Below, piece by piece: positions 25,301 through 36,112 of a DNA stretch of 64,000 nucleotides (position 1 is the first letter of the stretch; each line of letters starts with the position of its first letter). The DNA comes from Harmonia axyridis (taxonomy: Eukaryota > Arthropoda > Insecta > Coleoptera > Coccinellidae). The notes beneath the pieces were generated by a model. That model was not told the DNA's origin, ran no database searches, and was given only the letters and a program-made list of their open reading frames with translations. The position numbers and the translations under genes are program-made. The stretch covers positions 62,080,352 to 62,144,351 of the forward strand of contig NC_059503.1 of assembly GCF_914767665.1 (NCBI RefSeq), written 5' to 3'.

Positions 25301-25361
25301 CCTGACAGAATACCTTAAATTGTAGGGTTGTTAATATCGCGCATATGTAGAATATCTTCAT
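16386..25361 (-). CDS. GMC oxidoreductase A (glucose dehydrogenase [FAD, quinone]-like)
   Basis: Secreted FAD-dependent GMC oxidoreductase oxidising an alcohol or sugar; the substrate is unknown. There are five exons: 25130-25361, 21885-22226, 19199-19468, 17475-17633 and 16386-17383, giving 666 residues. A signal peptide (M-K-I-F-Y-I-C-A-I-L) is followed by about 60 residues of pro-like sequence. The FAD-binding G-S-G-S-A-G is near residue 87, E-A-G closes the beta-alpha-beta fold, signature 1 is G-K-A-I-G-G-T-T, and signature 2 is S-A-G-T-F-N-S-P-Q-L-L-M-L-S-G-I-G. Catalytic His578 lies in L-H-H-Q-V-G-T and His622 in S-A-H-T-N-A-P, so it is probably active. Introns are all phase 1. They contain mariner copies 2, 3 and 4 and a LINE. 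A hydrophilic 20-residue C-terminal extension is unusual among the four genes. Confidence 0.92.
17842..17925 (+). repeat. possible tRNA-derived SINE or tRNA relic
   Basis: TAGCTCAACTGGTA (17851-17864) looks like a pol III A box, and GGTTCAAAAGCC (17909-17920) looks like a B box at the usual spacing. The arms do not fold into a clean cloverleaf, so it is not a working tRNA gene. It may be the head of a degraded SINE in gene A intron 3. Confidence 0.35.
18006..18946 (+). mobile_element. mariner-family element copy 2, internal-deletion derivative
   Basis: Complete element with both terminal repeats (ACGGGTGTTTT at left, AAAACACCCTT at right) flanked by TA, inserted antisense to gene A in intron 3. 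About 360 bp covering most of the DNA-binding and linker region is deleted. The start codon frame now ends shortly after the junction at a TAG. A second frame opening at an internal ATG (18177) runs 221 codons to 18842 and keeps all three catalytic Asp motifs (S-D-E-A-H-F, K-D-G-A, C-D-L-T-P-L-D-Y-F). The deletion junction is the same as in copies 4, 6, 7 and 8. Confidence 0.92.
20000..21810 (+). mobile_element. Jockey-like LINE, degraded, in gene A intron 2
   Basis: Reverse transcriptase domain broken over several frames. In order: K-N-R-K-A-P-G-I-D-G-I (about 20300), N-Y-R-P-I-S-L-L-S-A-I (about 20495), F-L-D-I-E-K-A-F-D-K-M-W (20690), a frameshift at the G-x-P-x-x-S-V-I-G-P-L-L region (20890-20910), then the catalytic F-A-D-D-T-A-I (about 20965) and the thumb. 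A stop or frameshift follows near 21437. The 3' UTR part (21660-21810) recurs at 34.69-34.83 kb. The 5' limit is uncertain. No target-site duplication was identified. Confidence 0.85.
22502..23408 (-). mobile_element. mariner-family element copy 3, distinct internal deletion, in gene A intron 1
   Basis: Both terminal repeats are present and flanked by TA (22500-22501 and 23409-23410). The transposase C-terminal two thirds is open at 22606-23199. Unlike copy 2 the deletion removes sequence up to the W-L-N-G-Y-V-N-K region, so the first catalytic Asp is gone. The junction near 23203 falls at a TGCG shared by both sides of the full-length sequence, so this deletion arose independently. Confidence 0.9.
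23954..24880 (+). mobile_element. mariner-family element copy 4, shared-deletion derivative, broken
   Basis: Same internal deletion junction as copy 2. The left end has TA then ACGGGTG, and the right end AACACCCTT is followed by CA, so one side of the TA duplication has mutated. The catalytic frame (from 24124) is cut by a TAG near 24424. Sequence resembling the rest continues to 24804. Lies in gene A intron 1, about 550 bp from copy 3 and in the opposite orientation. Confidence 0.9.
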
Positions 25362-25405
25362 GATGTCTCATTTAGGACTGAAAAAAAAAAAAATTAAAAC
25401 TTTGA

Positions 25406-25681
25406 GTGCATTCGGATTCAAATTGGGTTGAAAAATCTTTACCAATGTCGGACGTTTTCACTAAGAATACGATGAGAAGTCTGGTTTTGCAACTAGATAA
25501 TGTAGGTAAACCAGCTACACTAGGTTTAGAAATTGACTTGTGCCGTTCGTTGATTTCATACGAATGGTTTGATACTATTCAGAACGTTGTAGCTGGTTTT
25601 GCCGATGGGATTTTCTTTTTTTATATCGACAACTATCAGAAGTGGAAGTGTACCACTCGATTTATCACGCAGGGGAATTGA
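25406..25681 (+). other. 91-codon open frame of unknown status
   Basis: An uninterrupted frame begins just upstream of gene A on the opposite strand. I recognise no domain and see no splice or terminator context. It overlaps the likely promoter of gene A, so it may be chance or a transposon relic. Confidence 0.15.
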
Positions 25682-26080
25682 ATTTTGCATGGACTAACAT
25701 TATTGTCCGAGATATCACGAAATTATGAGCAGGTGTTAGAAATATAATCATTATTAAATATTCTACTCATTATTAAATATGGTGATAAATGGAACGCTGT
25801 TCGAATATCTGAACGGTATTTTTAGCGGAAATTTCGTGATTCACCTAGTAATAAAACATTATTTTAGTTTATTATTTCTTTCTATCTCATGGAATATCCT
25901 GTACCTATAGAGAAAGTCTGAATATTATATTGCGTTGTTTCATCCTGGAGTGATTTGACCCAAACTCTAAACTGAAGAAAGAAGCAAATTTCATTATTGA
26001 GAAAGGCTGGAACTGGTGAAAATTTCATAATTGAAGAATCAATCAATCAATGAAGAATAGCAAACGATTCTTGAAATACA

Positions 26081-26825
26081 TTTTTTCGGCAACCGTCCGG
26101 GAAGTGCTCACTTCCCGGAAAGTAGCATTTCCCGGCCTAGTCCGGAAAGTACGTACTTCCCGGACTAGGCCGGAAAAGAATCATAGAATCCATAGCAACC
26201 GAGATAACGGCTGACAGTTCATATGAAATTAGTTGTCAAAAATTTGCATGTGTTTTGATCGCAATCGCAATAAAATATGGAAAGCAGCAGCGATAGTGTT
26301 ATTTTACATGGTTGCCAAAAAAATATTGTACGCAACACGCCCGAAATAGTAATTTACGTAACAAGTCCGGAAAATAGGGTTTTTTTTGGACGAATAGACA
26401 AAATTCCAGGACGAGCGTAAGCGAGTCCTGGAAGTCTGTGAGTCCAAAAAAACCATTTTCGGGCGTGTTGCGTACAATATTTTTTCGGCAACCATGTAAA
26501 ATAACACTATCGCTGCTGCTTTCCATATTTTATTGCGATTGCGATCAAAAAACATCCAAATTTTTGACAACTAATTTCATATGAACTGTCAGCCGTTATC
26601 TCGGTTTCTATGGATTCTATGATTCTTTTCCGGCCTAGTCCGGGAAGTACGTACTTTCCGGACTAGGCCGGGAAATGCTACTTTCTCAGAGAAAAAGCGT
26701 CCGGGAAGTGAGCACTTCCCGGACGGTTGCCGAAAAATGGTTTTTTTGGACTCACAGACACAGAATTTTGTCTATTCGTCCAAAAAAACCCTATTTTCCG
26801 GACTTGTTACGTAAATTACTATTTT
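26081..26825. repeat. large palindromic foldback element
   Basis: Two near-identical inverted arms of roughly 265-285 bp (26081-26348 and 26455-26738) surround a core centred near 26418 (CCAGGAC ... GTCCTGG). Each arm carries two shorter perfect or near-perfect palindromes: CCGGGAAGTG facing CACTTCCCGG, and CCTAGTCCGG around a TACGTA centre. The outer ends are CGGCAACCGTCCGGG and its complement. The core itself is repeated in inverted form just outside the right arm (26740-26825). No protein is supported. GC-rich palindromes stand out against the AT-rich surroundings. Confidence 0.85.
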
Positions 26826-27213
26826 AGTAAAATCTTTCACATTTTCCAAGATGAATTTCGGTCGGCCAACAGATAAATTTTATGTTTCTGCATTATGGGA
26901 TTTTTCTCATTAGAAACGTAATCTGGAAAGATTTCAAATTCTATCTTTTTGAGCATTTGCACCGAACACAATGCTAGATTCCTATGGGTATCATTACTAC
27001 ACGATTGGTGTCTTCCTCGAATTTTTCGCGGGAAATGGTCTCAAATGATGAAATTCGATCCACTAATGAAGAATCTGTGATTGAATAATATTCATCCGTT
27101 ATCACTGTTTCTCTTACACTGAGAAACCTAGAATCCATAAGTATATACAGAATGTTCCAATGAAAAGGAGCTACCCCTGATATGTCTCATAATTATAATA
27201 AATAATGTATGTA

Positions 27214-27677
27214 CAGGGTGGCAAATAAGCGAGGTAAGAGGTTAAGAAAGAATGAACTTCTGACTTAGCGCCCCCTATCGAAATCAGCTTAAAAACAAAT
27301 TTATCATGAGTATATTTTGTCCTCAATCAACAAGATATTATCTCTCAGACGAGATCTTATTTACTCAAAAATGTTGAGCCAAACTGAAGTTACAGGCATT
27401 TCAATCAGTCAGATTTCTTCCTTTCCCCTACCCTTATTTGATATTGTAAAATCGAAAGTGACATTTCAAAAAGATAGAGAATTTTTCAAGGATTACAGTG
27501 ATAATATTTTTTCTACTCGACGATAGCTATTACGCCCCTAGCGGTAGAGGTATGAACTTCAAAACAATGTTCAGTGTGTTTTCTTGTATACTTTAGTGGT
27601 AAAATTTTTTACCGCAAGTCTCTATTATGAGTGGATCCTGAGATATAGCCGCTCACCTCGCTTATTTGCCCACCCTG
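27214..27677. mobile_element. MITE with 25-bp terminal inverted repeats and TA flanks
   Basis: Termini CAGGGTGGCAAATAAGCGAG at the left and its complement (with one extra base) at the right are flanked by TA on both sides, so this is a non-autonomous Tc1/mariner-type element of 464 bp. A 69-codon frame inside (27317-27526) has no recognisable domain. Confidence 0.8.
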
Positions 27678-30600
27678 TACAGTGGATGCTTGAAAAAGCC
27701 ACCCCAGATGAGGGGGTGCTACAATCCAAAGAATTTGAATGAGGAAAAGGGATCGAATGATACCTTATGTTAAAGGGCTTGAATTTTCTTTTGTAGAAAC
27801 GGTCTAGTCGATATTTTCAAAGTAGTGGTTGTGCAAAAAAAAAAAAAAATATCTGTTTGCTATTCCCATTGTATTTTGTGTTCGTAAGAACACATTCATC
27901 AAAATAAATGTTCATGTTGTATAACTTGATTAAATTGGATACAAAATGAATCAAATCTCGAAATACAAGGAAAATATTATTATATAGGGTGCTCCATCGA
28001 AAAATAAATTCAAAAAACTCAATATCTTTGAAAAGGGATGATTTCTGAAAAATTTAATAACGGGGTGCTTTTCGGCTAAAAAACTGCATTGAAAAATAGA
28101 GGATGTCCTATTTGAGAAGATGATTTTGAGTTAAAAAATATGTTATCATATGAAATTGAAAAGATGCCTGGGAGAAATAACAGAGGCTCCTTCGAAAAAA
28201 ATCCAGATCAAAAATGCAAAGCAGGGCGGCGAAATTCTATTTTGCAGAGGCGGCATTATTAATGCAAAAGTAGATGATAAATTCTTGGATTTCCTTTCAA
28301 TTCATCACTATAATATTTTTTGTGTTATTGAAAAATGTAGAAATATTGTAACCTCATCTACTTTCATTTTTATTCAATATTTATTGATTTCTGATGTGTT
28401 CGTGATAGATGCTTTAGGAGACTGCTACAAATTATTTATCGAACAGGAAATTATTATAACATGTTATATACGACGAATACTCAAGAATAATGATGTCTGG
28501 TAGATACATTTTAGTTCCAATTGATAATTGCTTCTTGTGAAATTACGTCCATTATCGCATAAAATGTCCGTGCTTAATTGTCTCACTTTCATTTTTGGAA
28601 TATATTTTGGAAAATATTAAGACATAATAAATAAATTTTCCTAAGTACTTGTCCGAAGTGTTATTAAATTTGGAAATTATTTCCGAAACAGACTTTCGGA
28701 GTTCTTCCCATTTTAAAATTTTTGGATAGTTAAGAATCGGGATTTTGACAGAAACTACTCTTATTCACGAAGGTTAAGCATTCTGGTTCCTTATTACCAA
28801 TAATGAAACCTTGGAATCGTTAAAAAAAAAAAAATTGTAACCTCCGTGAAATTTTTCAGTTCACTCTTTATACCCTGTTCCTCTATGTACTTGGACAACA
28901 AAAAAGGCAATTTATTTTTTACAAAATGAATTTCCTGTTGAAGTTTTATTGGTGTTATGGGTATGGACCCCAATTAAAAAAGAACTATTTTTGCAAAGCG
29001 AAAAAGACATAATTGTTTGAAATTATTCGTGTGATCATTATTTTGGAATTCCCATATTTTTAATGGTTCGTGACCACGAAATTTTCAACACTGGGTTGTA
29101 TTATTTTTAATGATGGCTTTGTTGATGTTGATTCAGTTCGAATTGAAAAATTCATAAATATTGAAATCTAACTCTTAAGATCCGAATATCGTCGGCTAAG
29201 AGTGTAAATCTAAAATTGAAGCAAAGATCTCTCGATGATGCTAAATGAAATATTGTTACCCCAAAGCAATAAGTCATTGTTCTTTTGATGGGATAAATGA
29301 ACTTTTTAACTATTCATGTTTCAATTTCAAACATATGATATTCCCGAAATTGGATTGAGGTAGGTATATCGAAAAAACTAATGGAATGTCGAACAAATGA
29401 GAAATTTTTCTGTAAAGTTTGTATTTGAACCAGTCTTTTTTGAAAATGAAATATATATTTCCGAATACTGTATAGTTGAAGATTTCTGTAATGTAGGAGG
29501 CCATAATAAACCATAATAAAACATTTCAATCAATAATGATCAAAAGTATTGGCCTTGATTTGACGAAGATGGTCTTCTATTTCAATAATTGACATCTGGC
29601 TGCAGAATCTGAAATGTGATATTTGGCCCTCAATTCCACGATTCCATGAAATGAATAATTGAATTCAGTTTGTTACCATATCCAACGAAAAAAAAAATAT
29701 AATCCAAAAGTTTGTTATCAATCACGGATATTTTTGTAAGATTTTTCTATAAGAATATTCTGACTTCTACATATATTTCAACTGAAAATTCCCGAGGCTC
29801 AAGGAAACACTTTTTTCTATTTAACATTTTTTTCGATTCGTCTCCGTTGAAAAGATACAAGATACAAGATACATATTGAAAAATCATAAAAAATTTAATT
29901 TTTAGTTATATCTTGCAAATGGAATGGAATCGAAGGAAGTGAATTTGGGAATATAGTTTTTTATTGATGTGATGAATCTTTTCTGAACATAAAATTCCAT
30001 CTGAGACCGGTCAATTCCAGAATGCCCGCTATACTAAGTGAGAATAAAAAATCTAGTCGGAAAAAAAGTTTTTCTTTTGACCTCAGGGATCTTCGGTTAA
30101 AATATATGTACAAGTCAAAGACTCATCCTGTATAGTATAGGGAATAAAATGTTTGTCTTCGAAGTAGTACCTACACTGAAAAAAATCCATGCACACATAT
30201 AACAGTCAGATATCAAACGAACGAAGTCAAAAACACTTTCACTTCATTTTTAAGCACATGCATTCTCAATGATTTTCAATATACTAACATTTCTTGATCA
30301 ATATCCCATTTTATTCAGAACCTGATTCACCAAGAAGGGGAAAACGATATTTTAATGGTTATCTGTTGATCAAAGACTTTTTTACTTTTTGAACGGTCAT
30401 TTTCCGAACAGATCGTTCTATCATTTCGTTTCATAGATTTGTTATGTGGTGCTGGCCTTCTGTAAACACGATAACTCTCAAGCGGAACAACCCTACAAAC
30501 TTGAAATTTTCAGGGTTGGTTTAGATCTCGAATACTACTGTTAGTTCGTTAGAGAGTAAAATCCTTTTAGGGGTTCCGAAATATGACCGTTTGTAAATTT

Positions 30601-31039
30601 GTGTTCCTATTCATTTCGAAACTGCTGGTTCGATCGAGATGAAAATTTGTAGTTTGTAGCATTTAGAATACCAATTCAAAGCATAGTGCGTATTTTCGTG
30701 CTGATTACATCGTCAGAATCATAGAAAACTCAGGCAGACTAGCGAAAAAAGTTATCGAAGAATTGAATTCCATAACTACAGATCAGGCAGAGTTGAGCTT
30801 CTGCAAATAAATATAATATTACAATTTCGAATTGACCATATCATTACAAATTAAAAATTAAAAATTGAAGCATAATTTAAAGAAAATGTATGACGAGTAA
30901 TTAGGAGCTTTTGAATGCTGGTTCATTCATGCGACGATTGCACTGTTGGAAACCACTGAACTGTATTCAACAAGCTATTCCAAGAGAAAATGAACCATTT
31001 TTAAAGGAAAAACAAAACACATTTTTTCTTCTGTTTGTT
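27678..31039. other. intergenic spacer between GMC genes A and B
   Basis: AT-rich sequence with poly-A/T runs. The longest frame is 28150-28503 (+), 117 codons with no recognised domain. I see no exon with supporting splice sites. It belongs to the probable flotillin-2 intron. Confidence 0.3.
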
Positions 31040-31660
31040 AAAGTTTATTCTTTTATCTATGTATAATTACTCCCAGTTATTTTGCTTCCTTATCCATTCT
31101 ATCGTCTTATTTTCTATTTTGACATTTCCTGCTTTCTCTTTCTTGTTGTTCCTCTGGAGTAGATTGTAACTGTTTTCGATGTATTTACATTGAATCTTCA
31201 TTTCTTGAAGTATTGCATGCGTTTATCTAGGTCTATCTGTAACTGCCTAGTAATTGTTTTCAGCATTCTACTGTGATAGTAAATAGAAGTGTCTTCTGCA
31301 AACTGAGCTATCAAATATCTATCTATAATTCATTTTCGGTATGTATGAACAGCAGCGGTCCTATCACCGATCCTTGGGGAACTCCGGCTTCAATTTCTCT
31401 GATCGTCGACCTGGTACCATCGATATTCACTCTAAATTTTCTAAAGTTAGGTTGGAAAATTCATAATCTCATTTTGTATATCAGACCTTAATGCCACATT
31501 TTATCAAATGCCTTTTCTATGCCCAAAAATATTGCACCAGTTTCTGTAGAGAGGTTCATTTGTTCCTTAATATTTTCAGTTATCGTACCAGTTGGTGAAT
31601 GGTTGAATGCATTTTTCGAAACCCTAACTGGTGATTTGGAATTATTTTCTTTTCTTCTAC
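31040..31660 (-). mobile_element. Jockey-like LINE fragment (same family as at 20-21.8 kb)
   Basis: The complement reads the same reverse-transcriptase blocks as the 20-kb copy: F-L-G-I-E-K-A-F-D-K-M-W-H near 31530, then the Q-G-S-V-I-G-P-type region near 31370. It is frameshifted, and both ends are missing. Confidence 0.75.
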
Positions 31661-31707
31661 GAAAAATCTCAATCTTCTGTGAATTAAATTCTCACTTTAC
31701 CATGTTC

Positions 31708-31748
31708 TACCACTACTACTACTACTACCACCATCACTACTACTATAT
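31708..31748 (+). repeat. TAC/ACC trinucleotide microsatellite
   Basis: A run of TAC (or CTA) triplets with ACC interruptions adjoins the LINE fragment. Confidence 0.7.
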
Positions 31749-32140
31749 TATATTCCGAAATGTTGTTATGCATCTTTTCAAGCGCGGTACTAACTAGAAA
31801 AAAGTGCTATGGCACTGGAGGTGCCATCTTTCATAACAATCTTAAGTCAGCCAGAATAATGGATTAAATATAGTCCTCTCGAAATAAATAAATTTTAATT
31901 CTTTACATTTAAATCCCTAACCAATTAAAGATATCTGTACTTCAATACAACTTGACAATATTTCATTGTGAAATAGAAATAAAATATTCATTTTACTCTT
32001 ACTGCTTTCATGTTCTGAAATGTTAAAGGAAATATGAGTCATTAACAATTTCATTTCATTTCAACATTTGACCTCACAGAGGCCAAGCCTAGCGTAATGC
32101 TATTATACACCCACTGCTGAGTTAGTGGAGCTCCGAATAC

Positions 32141-35100
32141 CTAAAATTCTAACATATTATGGTCCTCTTTTATCATGTCACTAACTCTTTCCCCCATCAT
32201 CATCGCAGGGGCGCTTGTATGGGCAGATAAAGTAACTGGAATAACACTAGTGTCCACTACCCTCAACCTCTTCACTCCGTGTACCCTACATCTGTTATCA
32301 ACCACAGCCTCTGGATCTTCTCTTCTTCCCATCTTGCAAGTCCCAATCTGGTGATGCAAAGTAACCGCTATAAGTCTCAAGCAGCACTCCCAATAACTGT
32401 CACTATTGAAGGGATGCTGCTCACAGCCTGGCAAGGGTATATCGTGCAGTTCAGTACCAAACTTCTGAAATGCTGGCGTTTTAGACAAGTCTATGATGAA
32501 TCTTATTGCTGCTATCATGGTTTTCAGGTCTTGGTCCTCAGGGTCCGTGAAGAAGTTGGGATATAATAGTGGAGAGTCAAAAGGGTTTTTCGATCTCAAC
32601 TTCAGATATCCCTTGGATTTCGGGTGGAGTAACATCGGAAGTATGGACCAACAAGGCGTGTTCTCTATTGGCTTATATACTTTTTCGTATATCTCCCTTT
32701 TTATCCCTAGAGTAGGCACGCTAACCACACCATAGTCACTTTGTAAACTTCCGATACCGCTGAAGATGAGCTCGACGTCAGGGTAATTCCGAGGTTCTTT
32801 AGACATGCTGGTTTTGATGTATGCCAAGGCTTCTGTTCCCCCGAGCGAAGTGAGGAAGCCTTTACCGTTGAAGAGGTAGTCGAGAATTGCTGCCGGTTGT
32901 ACAGTCAAAACGCTCGGTTGTATCGTTTGATTGATTTTGAAGGCCAGGCCGATGTAAGAGAGATGGTCGTACATGTTTTGTCCAACCGGTAGGTCAACTA
33001 TGGGTTGGATTCCTATGTCTTGGAGGTGCTTGGTTGGTCCTATACCTGGAAGTTTTTTTTCATTTCTATTTAGAATCATGTTTAATGAAAACAAGTCAGG
33101 TAACCAAAGAATAGCAGGTTATTACAGTTGAAAATTCAAACAGAGTATCGGAAAAACTTGATATTTCACAACAGTGTGGTGAGATTTCGCAATGATTGGA
33201 TTTCACGTTGTAAAGGGTGTTTTTTTTTAGAGCTATAGAACTTTAAATTGTTATAAAACAACGATGGATTATTCGATTGACATGAATTTTATTTATAGCC
33301 CCACAGAAAGTAGTCTAGCGGTGTTAAATCACAAGATCTTGGAGGCCAATTCACAGGTCCAAAACGTGAAATTAGGCGGTCACCAAACGTGTCTTTCAAT
33401 AAATCGATTGTGGCACGAGCTGTGTAACATGTTGCGCCGTCTTGTTGGAACCACAGCTCCTGGACATCATGGTTGTTCAATTCAGGAATGAAAAAGTTAG
33501 TAATCATGGCTCTATACCGATCACCATTGACTGTAACGTTCTGGCCATCATCGTTTTTGAAGAAGTACGGATCAATGATTCCACCAGCCCATAAAGCGCA
33601 CCAAACAGTCAGTTTTTCTGGATGTAACGGTGTTGCGACATACACTTGAGGATTAGCTTCAATCCAAATGCGGCAGTTTTGTTTGTTGACGTAGCCATTC
33701 AACCAGAAGTGCGCTTCATCGCTAATGGACGTAGTGCTCGATACGTATTCCGCACAGAACCATTATTTTCGAAATAAAATTGCACTATTTGCAAGCGTTG
33801 TTCAGGTGTGAGTCTATTCATGATGAATTGCCAAACCAAACTGAGAATAAATCACTTGACAGATGTTAAATCGGTCGCCATCTTGAACAGTAATGTCAAT
33901 TTAAAGTTATATACCTCGAAAAAAAACACCCTATATAAAGTGAAGAATGAGGGCTGTATAGTAGTCTGACAATATAAAATATTCATCAGTATAGGCAGTG
34001 TATTTTATCGTTTCATAAAATTTCTTACCAGATAATAAGAGTAATTGTGGTGAGTTGAAAGCACCTGCAGACAAAATAACCTCTTTTTCAGCTCTCACTT
34101 GGAATATTTTTCCTCTTTTAATGAATTCGACTCCATAAGCTTCTTTTGTTGTGGGATCTATCAACAATTTCAACACTCTGGCTGCTGTTAGGACTTTTAG
34201 ATTTTTTCTGTTCTCTACAGGTAGGAGAAAAGCGTCAGCAACACTGTGTCGTCTGCCAAATTTGAGGTTCGCTTGCATTTTGGAGAAACCCATAAAATCT
34301 ATCGAATTGTAGTCCACCTGTTTCGAACCCATTTGAATGCCTACAATAATTATAATTGAAACTTTGCTACTATAAAAATATTGGACCTTAAGAGGGAACA
34401 CCATCACGTGGTTGCTTAGTTCAAGACGAAATTACAAATTACCGATTTTTATGGGATTATCACTTAATTTCCTCGAACAATAATCTACATGGAAGAAAGT
34501 GATGAATATTTAAAATTTGCTAATGAAAAAAATTTATTTTTTTGTAACTTTTCGTTTTCCGCAAAAAAAAATTGAGATGTAATTTTTACAAAGCACTGAT
34601 ATATTTTTGAAAAATTCTTGAAAAAAAAAGTCATCATGAAACTCGTCGTACAGTGCTGCCCTCTACTTATTTGCTTAAAAAAAAAATGAAGTGAATGTAC
34701 AACTTCGAACACAGTACAAAGTACAAAGTTTGATCGTCGCAGGAGCGACAAAGGGGCAATGAATGGGTAGCAAAGTTTGACTGATACGTGAAAAACCACG
34801 TGGAGGTAATCCCTCTCAACAATAACAACGGATATGATGATTTTCAGCGTCAAAACAAAAAGTAACTTGTTTTTGTATTAGATTTTATGAAAAAATGTTT
34901 TTAAAGGTCGCCTCGTGGTTTTATAAGGATTTTTTGAATTTTGACAATCTTAGACGGAAACACTCAGTGTACTAACCTGCTTCTATGAAAGCATCTGTCA
35001 ACACTGAGGAATAAGGCCGTTCGACGCTCAAATAACCTCTAGAGGAATGGAAACCGTCACTGCATGTTGCAGATTCTAACCGGCATTCTTCTGATTTCTT

Positions 35101-35811
35101 GTAATACCGCAAGACTTCGTTGTAGGACCATCCTTCGTTTTGTTCTGACCATCTCTTGTAATCTTCAGGATTTCCTCTCGTGTATATCATATAGTTTAGT
35201 ATTGTCGATCCTGAAATGTGGAAGATGATGATAAATAGGCCATTACACTAATTTTTGATAACAAATTTTTTGAGAATATTAAAATTGAAATTTTTCGAGA
35301 ATATAAAATTAAAATAATAAATAATAAAATTCAATTATCCATACCTACCTCCTAAAGCTTTTCCTCTAGGCCAAGGGCAAACTTCGTTCACCAAACCCTC
35401 GCATATACCTTCCTGCCTCTCGGTTGTGTAATTCCAGTTGTATCCAGTGGCGGCGAAAGCTGGTGCGAAAAGAGGTATTTTGTTCATTTCATTCGCTGCA
35501 TTCCCCGCTTCCAAAAGAAGAACTTTCCAATTCGATATTTCCGACAGTCTGTTTGCCAACACTGAACCGGAAGATCCGCTGCCTACTATGATGAAGTCGA
35601 AGGTTTCTAGAAGGTTATAATTGGTTAGTTTGAGAGCCATACCTTCTGTTTTTACTTATTTACCTGTATTTTCTTGAGAATCTCGTGTATATCGATATGG
35701 AATTTCATTGTACATGTATCCAGGCAAAGGCGGCAAAAAAGATTGAGCACAGTTCAACATTGAAATGATGATGGGTATTGAATAATACAGTGTTATCCAT
35801 TGTTGCTTCAT
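32141..35811 (-). CDS. GMC oxidoreductase B (glucose dehydrogenase [FAD, quinone]-like)
   Basis: Secreted FAD oxidoreductase of the GMC family. There are five exons: 35664-35811, 35349-35606, 34977-35210, 34029-34340 and 32141-33045, giving 618 residues. A hydrophobic signal (Y-Y-S-I-P-I-I-I-S-M-L) leads to a 25-residue spacer. The FAD motif G-S-G-S-S-G is near residue 58. Signature 1 G-K-A-L-G-G-S-T is split by intron 2 after G-G. Signature 2 is S-A-G-A-F-N-S-P-Q-L-L-L-L-S-G-I-G, split by intron 4 after S-G. Catalytic His549 (L-H-H-Q-I-G-T) and His593 (S-A-H-T-S-A-P) are present, so it is probably active. All four introns are phase 1. Their positions differ from those of A, C and D except the first. 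Intron 4 holds mariner copy 5 and intron 3 a LINE tail. Confidence 0.92.
33213..33933 (-). mobile_element. mariner-family element copy 5, doubly deleted, in gene B intron 4
   Basis: This 721-bp copy has both termini flanked by TA. It has lost the DNA-binding region at a junction slightly different from copy 2 (ACGTCCAT joined to TAGCGATG). It also lost the transposase C-terminus between the W-G-Y region and the 3' UTR. The remaining frame 33289-33702 has the second and third catalytic Asp motifs. Confidence 0.9.
34685..34830 (+). mobile_element. LINE 3' end fragment in gene B intron 3
   Basis: This matches the 3' UTR part of the LINE at 21660-21810 (blocks GTGAATGTA, CAACTTCG, GACTGATACG, CCACGTGG, GGTAATCCCTC), with moderate divergence. 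It is a heavily 5'-truncated copy. Confidence 0.65.
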
Positions 35812-36112
35812 TGTTTGTTCGACACTTTAAAGAAATTCATATGTTATTCAGTTTTGCTAAATCATAATATGTAAAATTAGGTTGACATTTTAACAACAAT
35901 GTTATCAACTTCAAAAATTGACGATTACTACTTAGAGGGCACAGAGGGTTATCACATAAGAAAGACTCGATCATTTTTCAATGTGAAAGATACGTAGCTG
36001 GATTACCCACAGAAACAATTATTTCGATGATACGATCTTAATACATTTTACGTTTAATTTAATTTAATCATTTTGCAATTGATTTCCGGATGGCCTATCA
36101 GACGTTTATGAA

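Noticed and set aside
26299..26570. Short frames inside the palindrome as proteins
   Set aside because: They are mirror images of each other across the inverted repeat and encode no domain.
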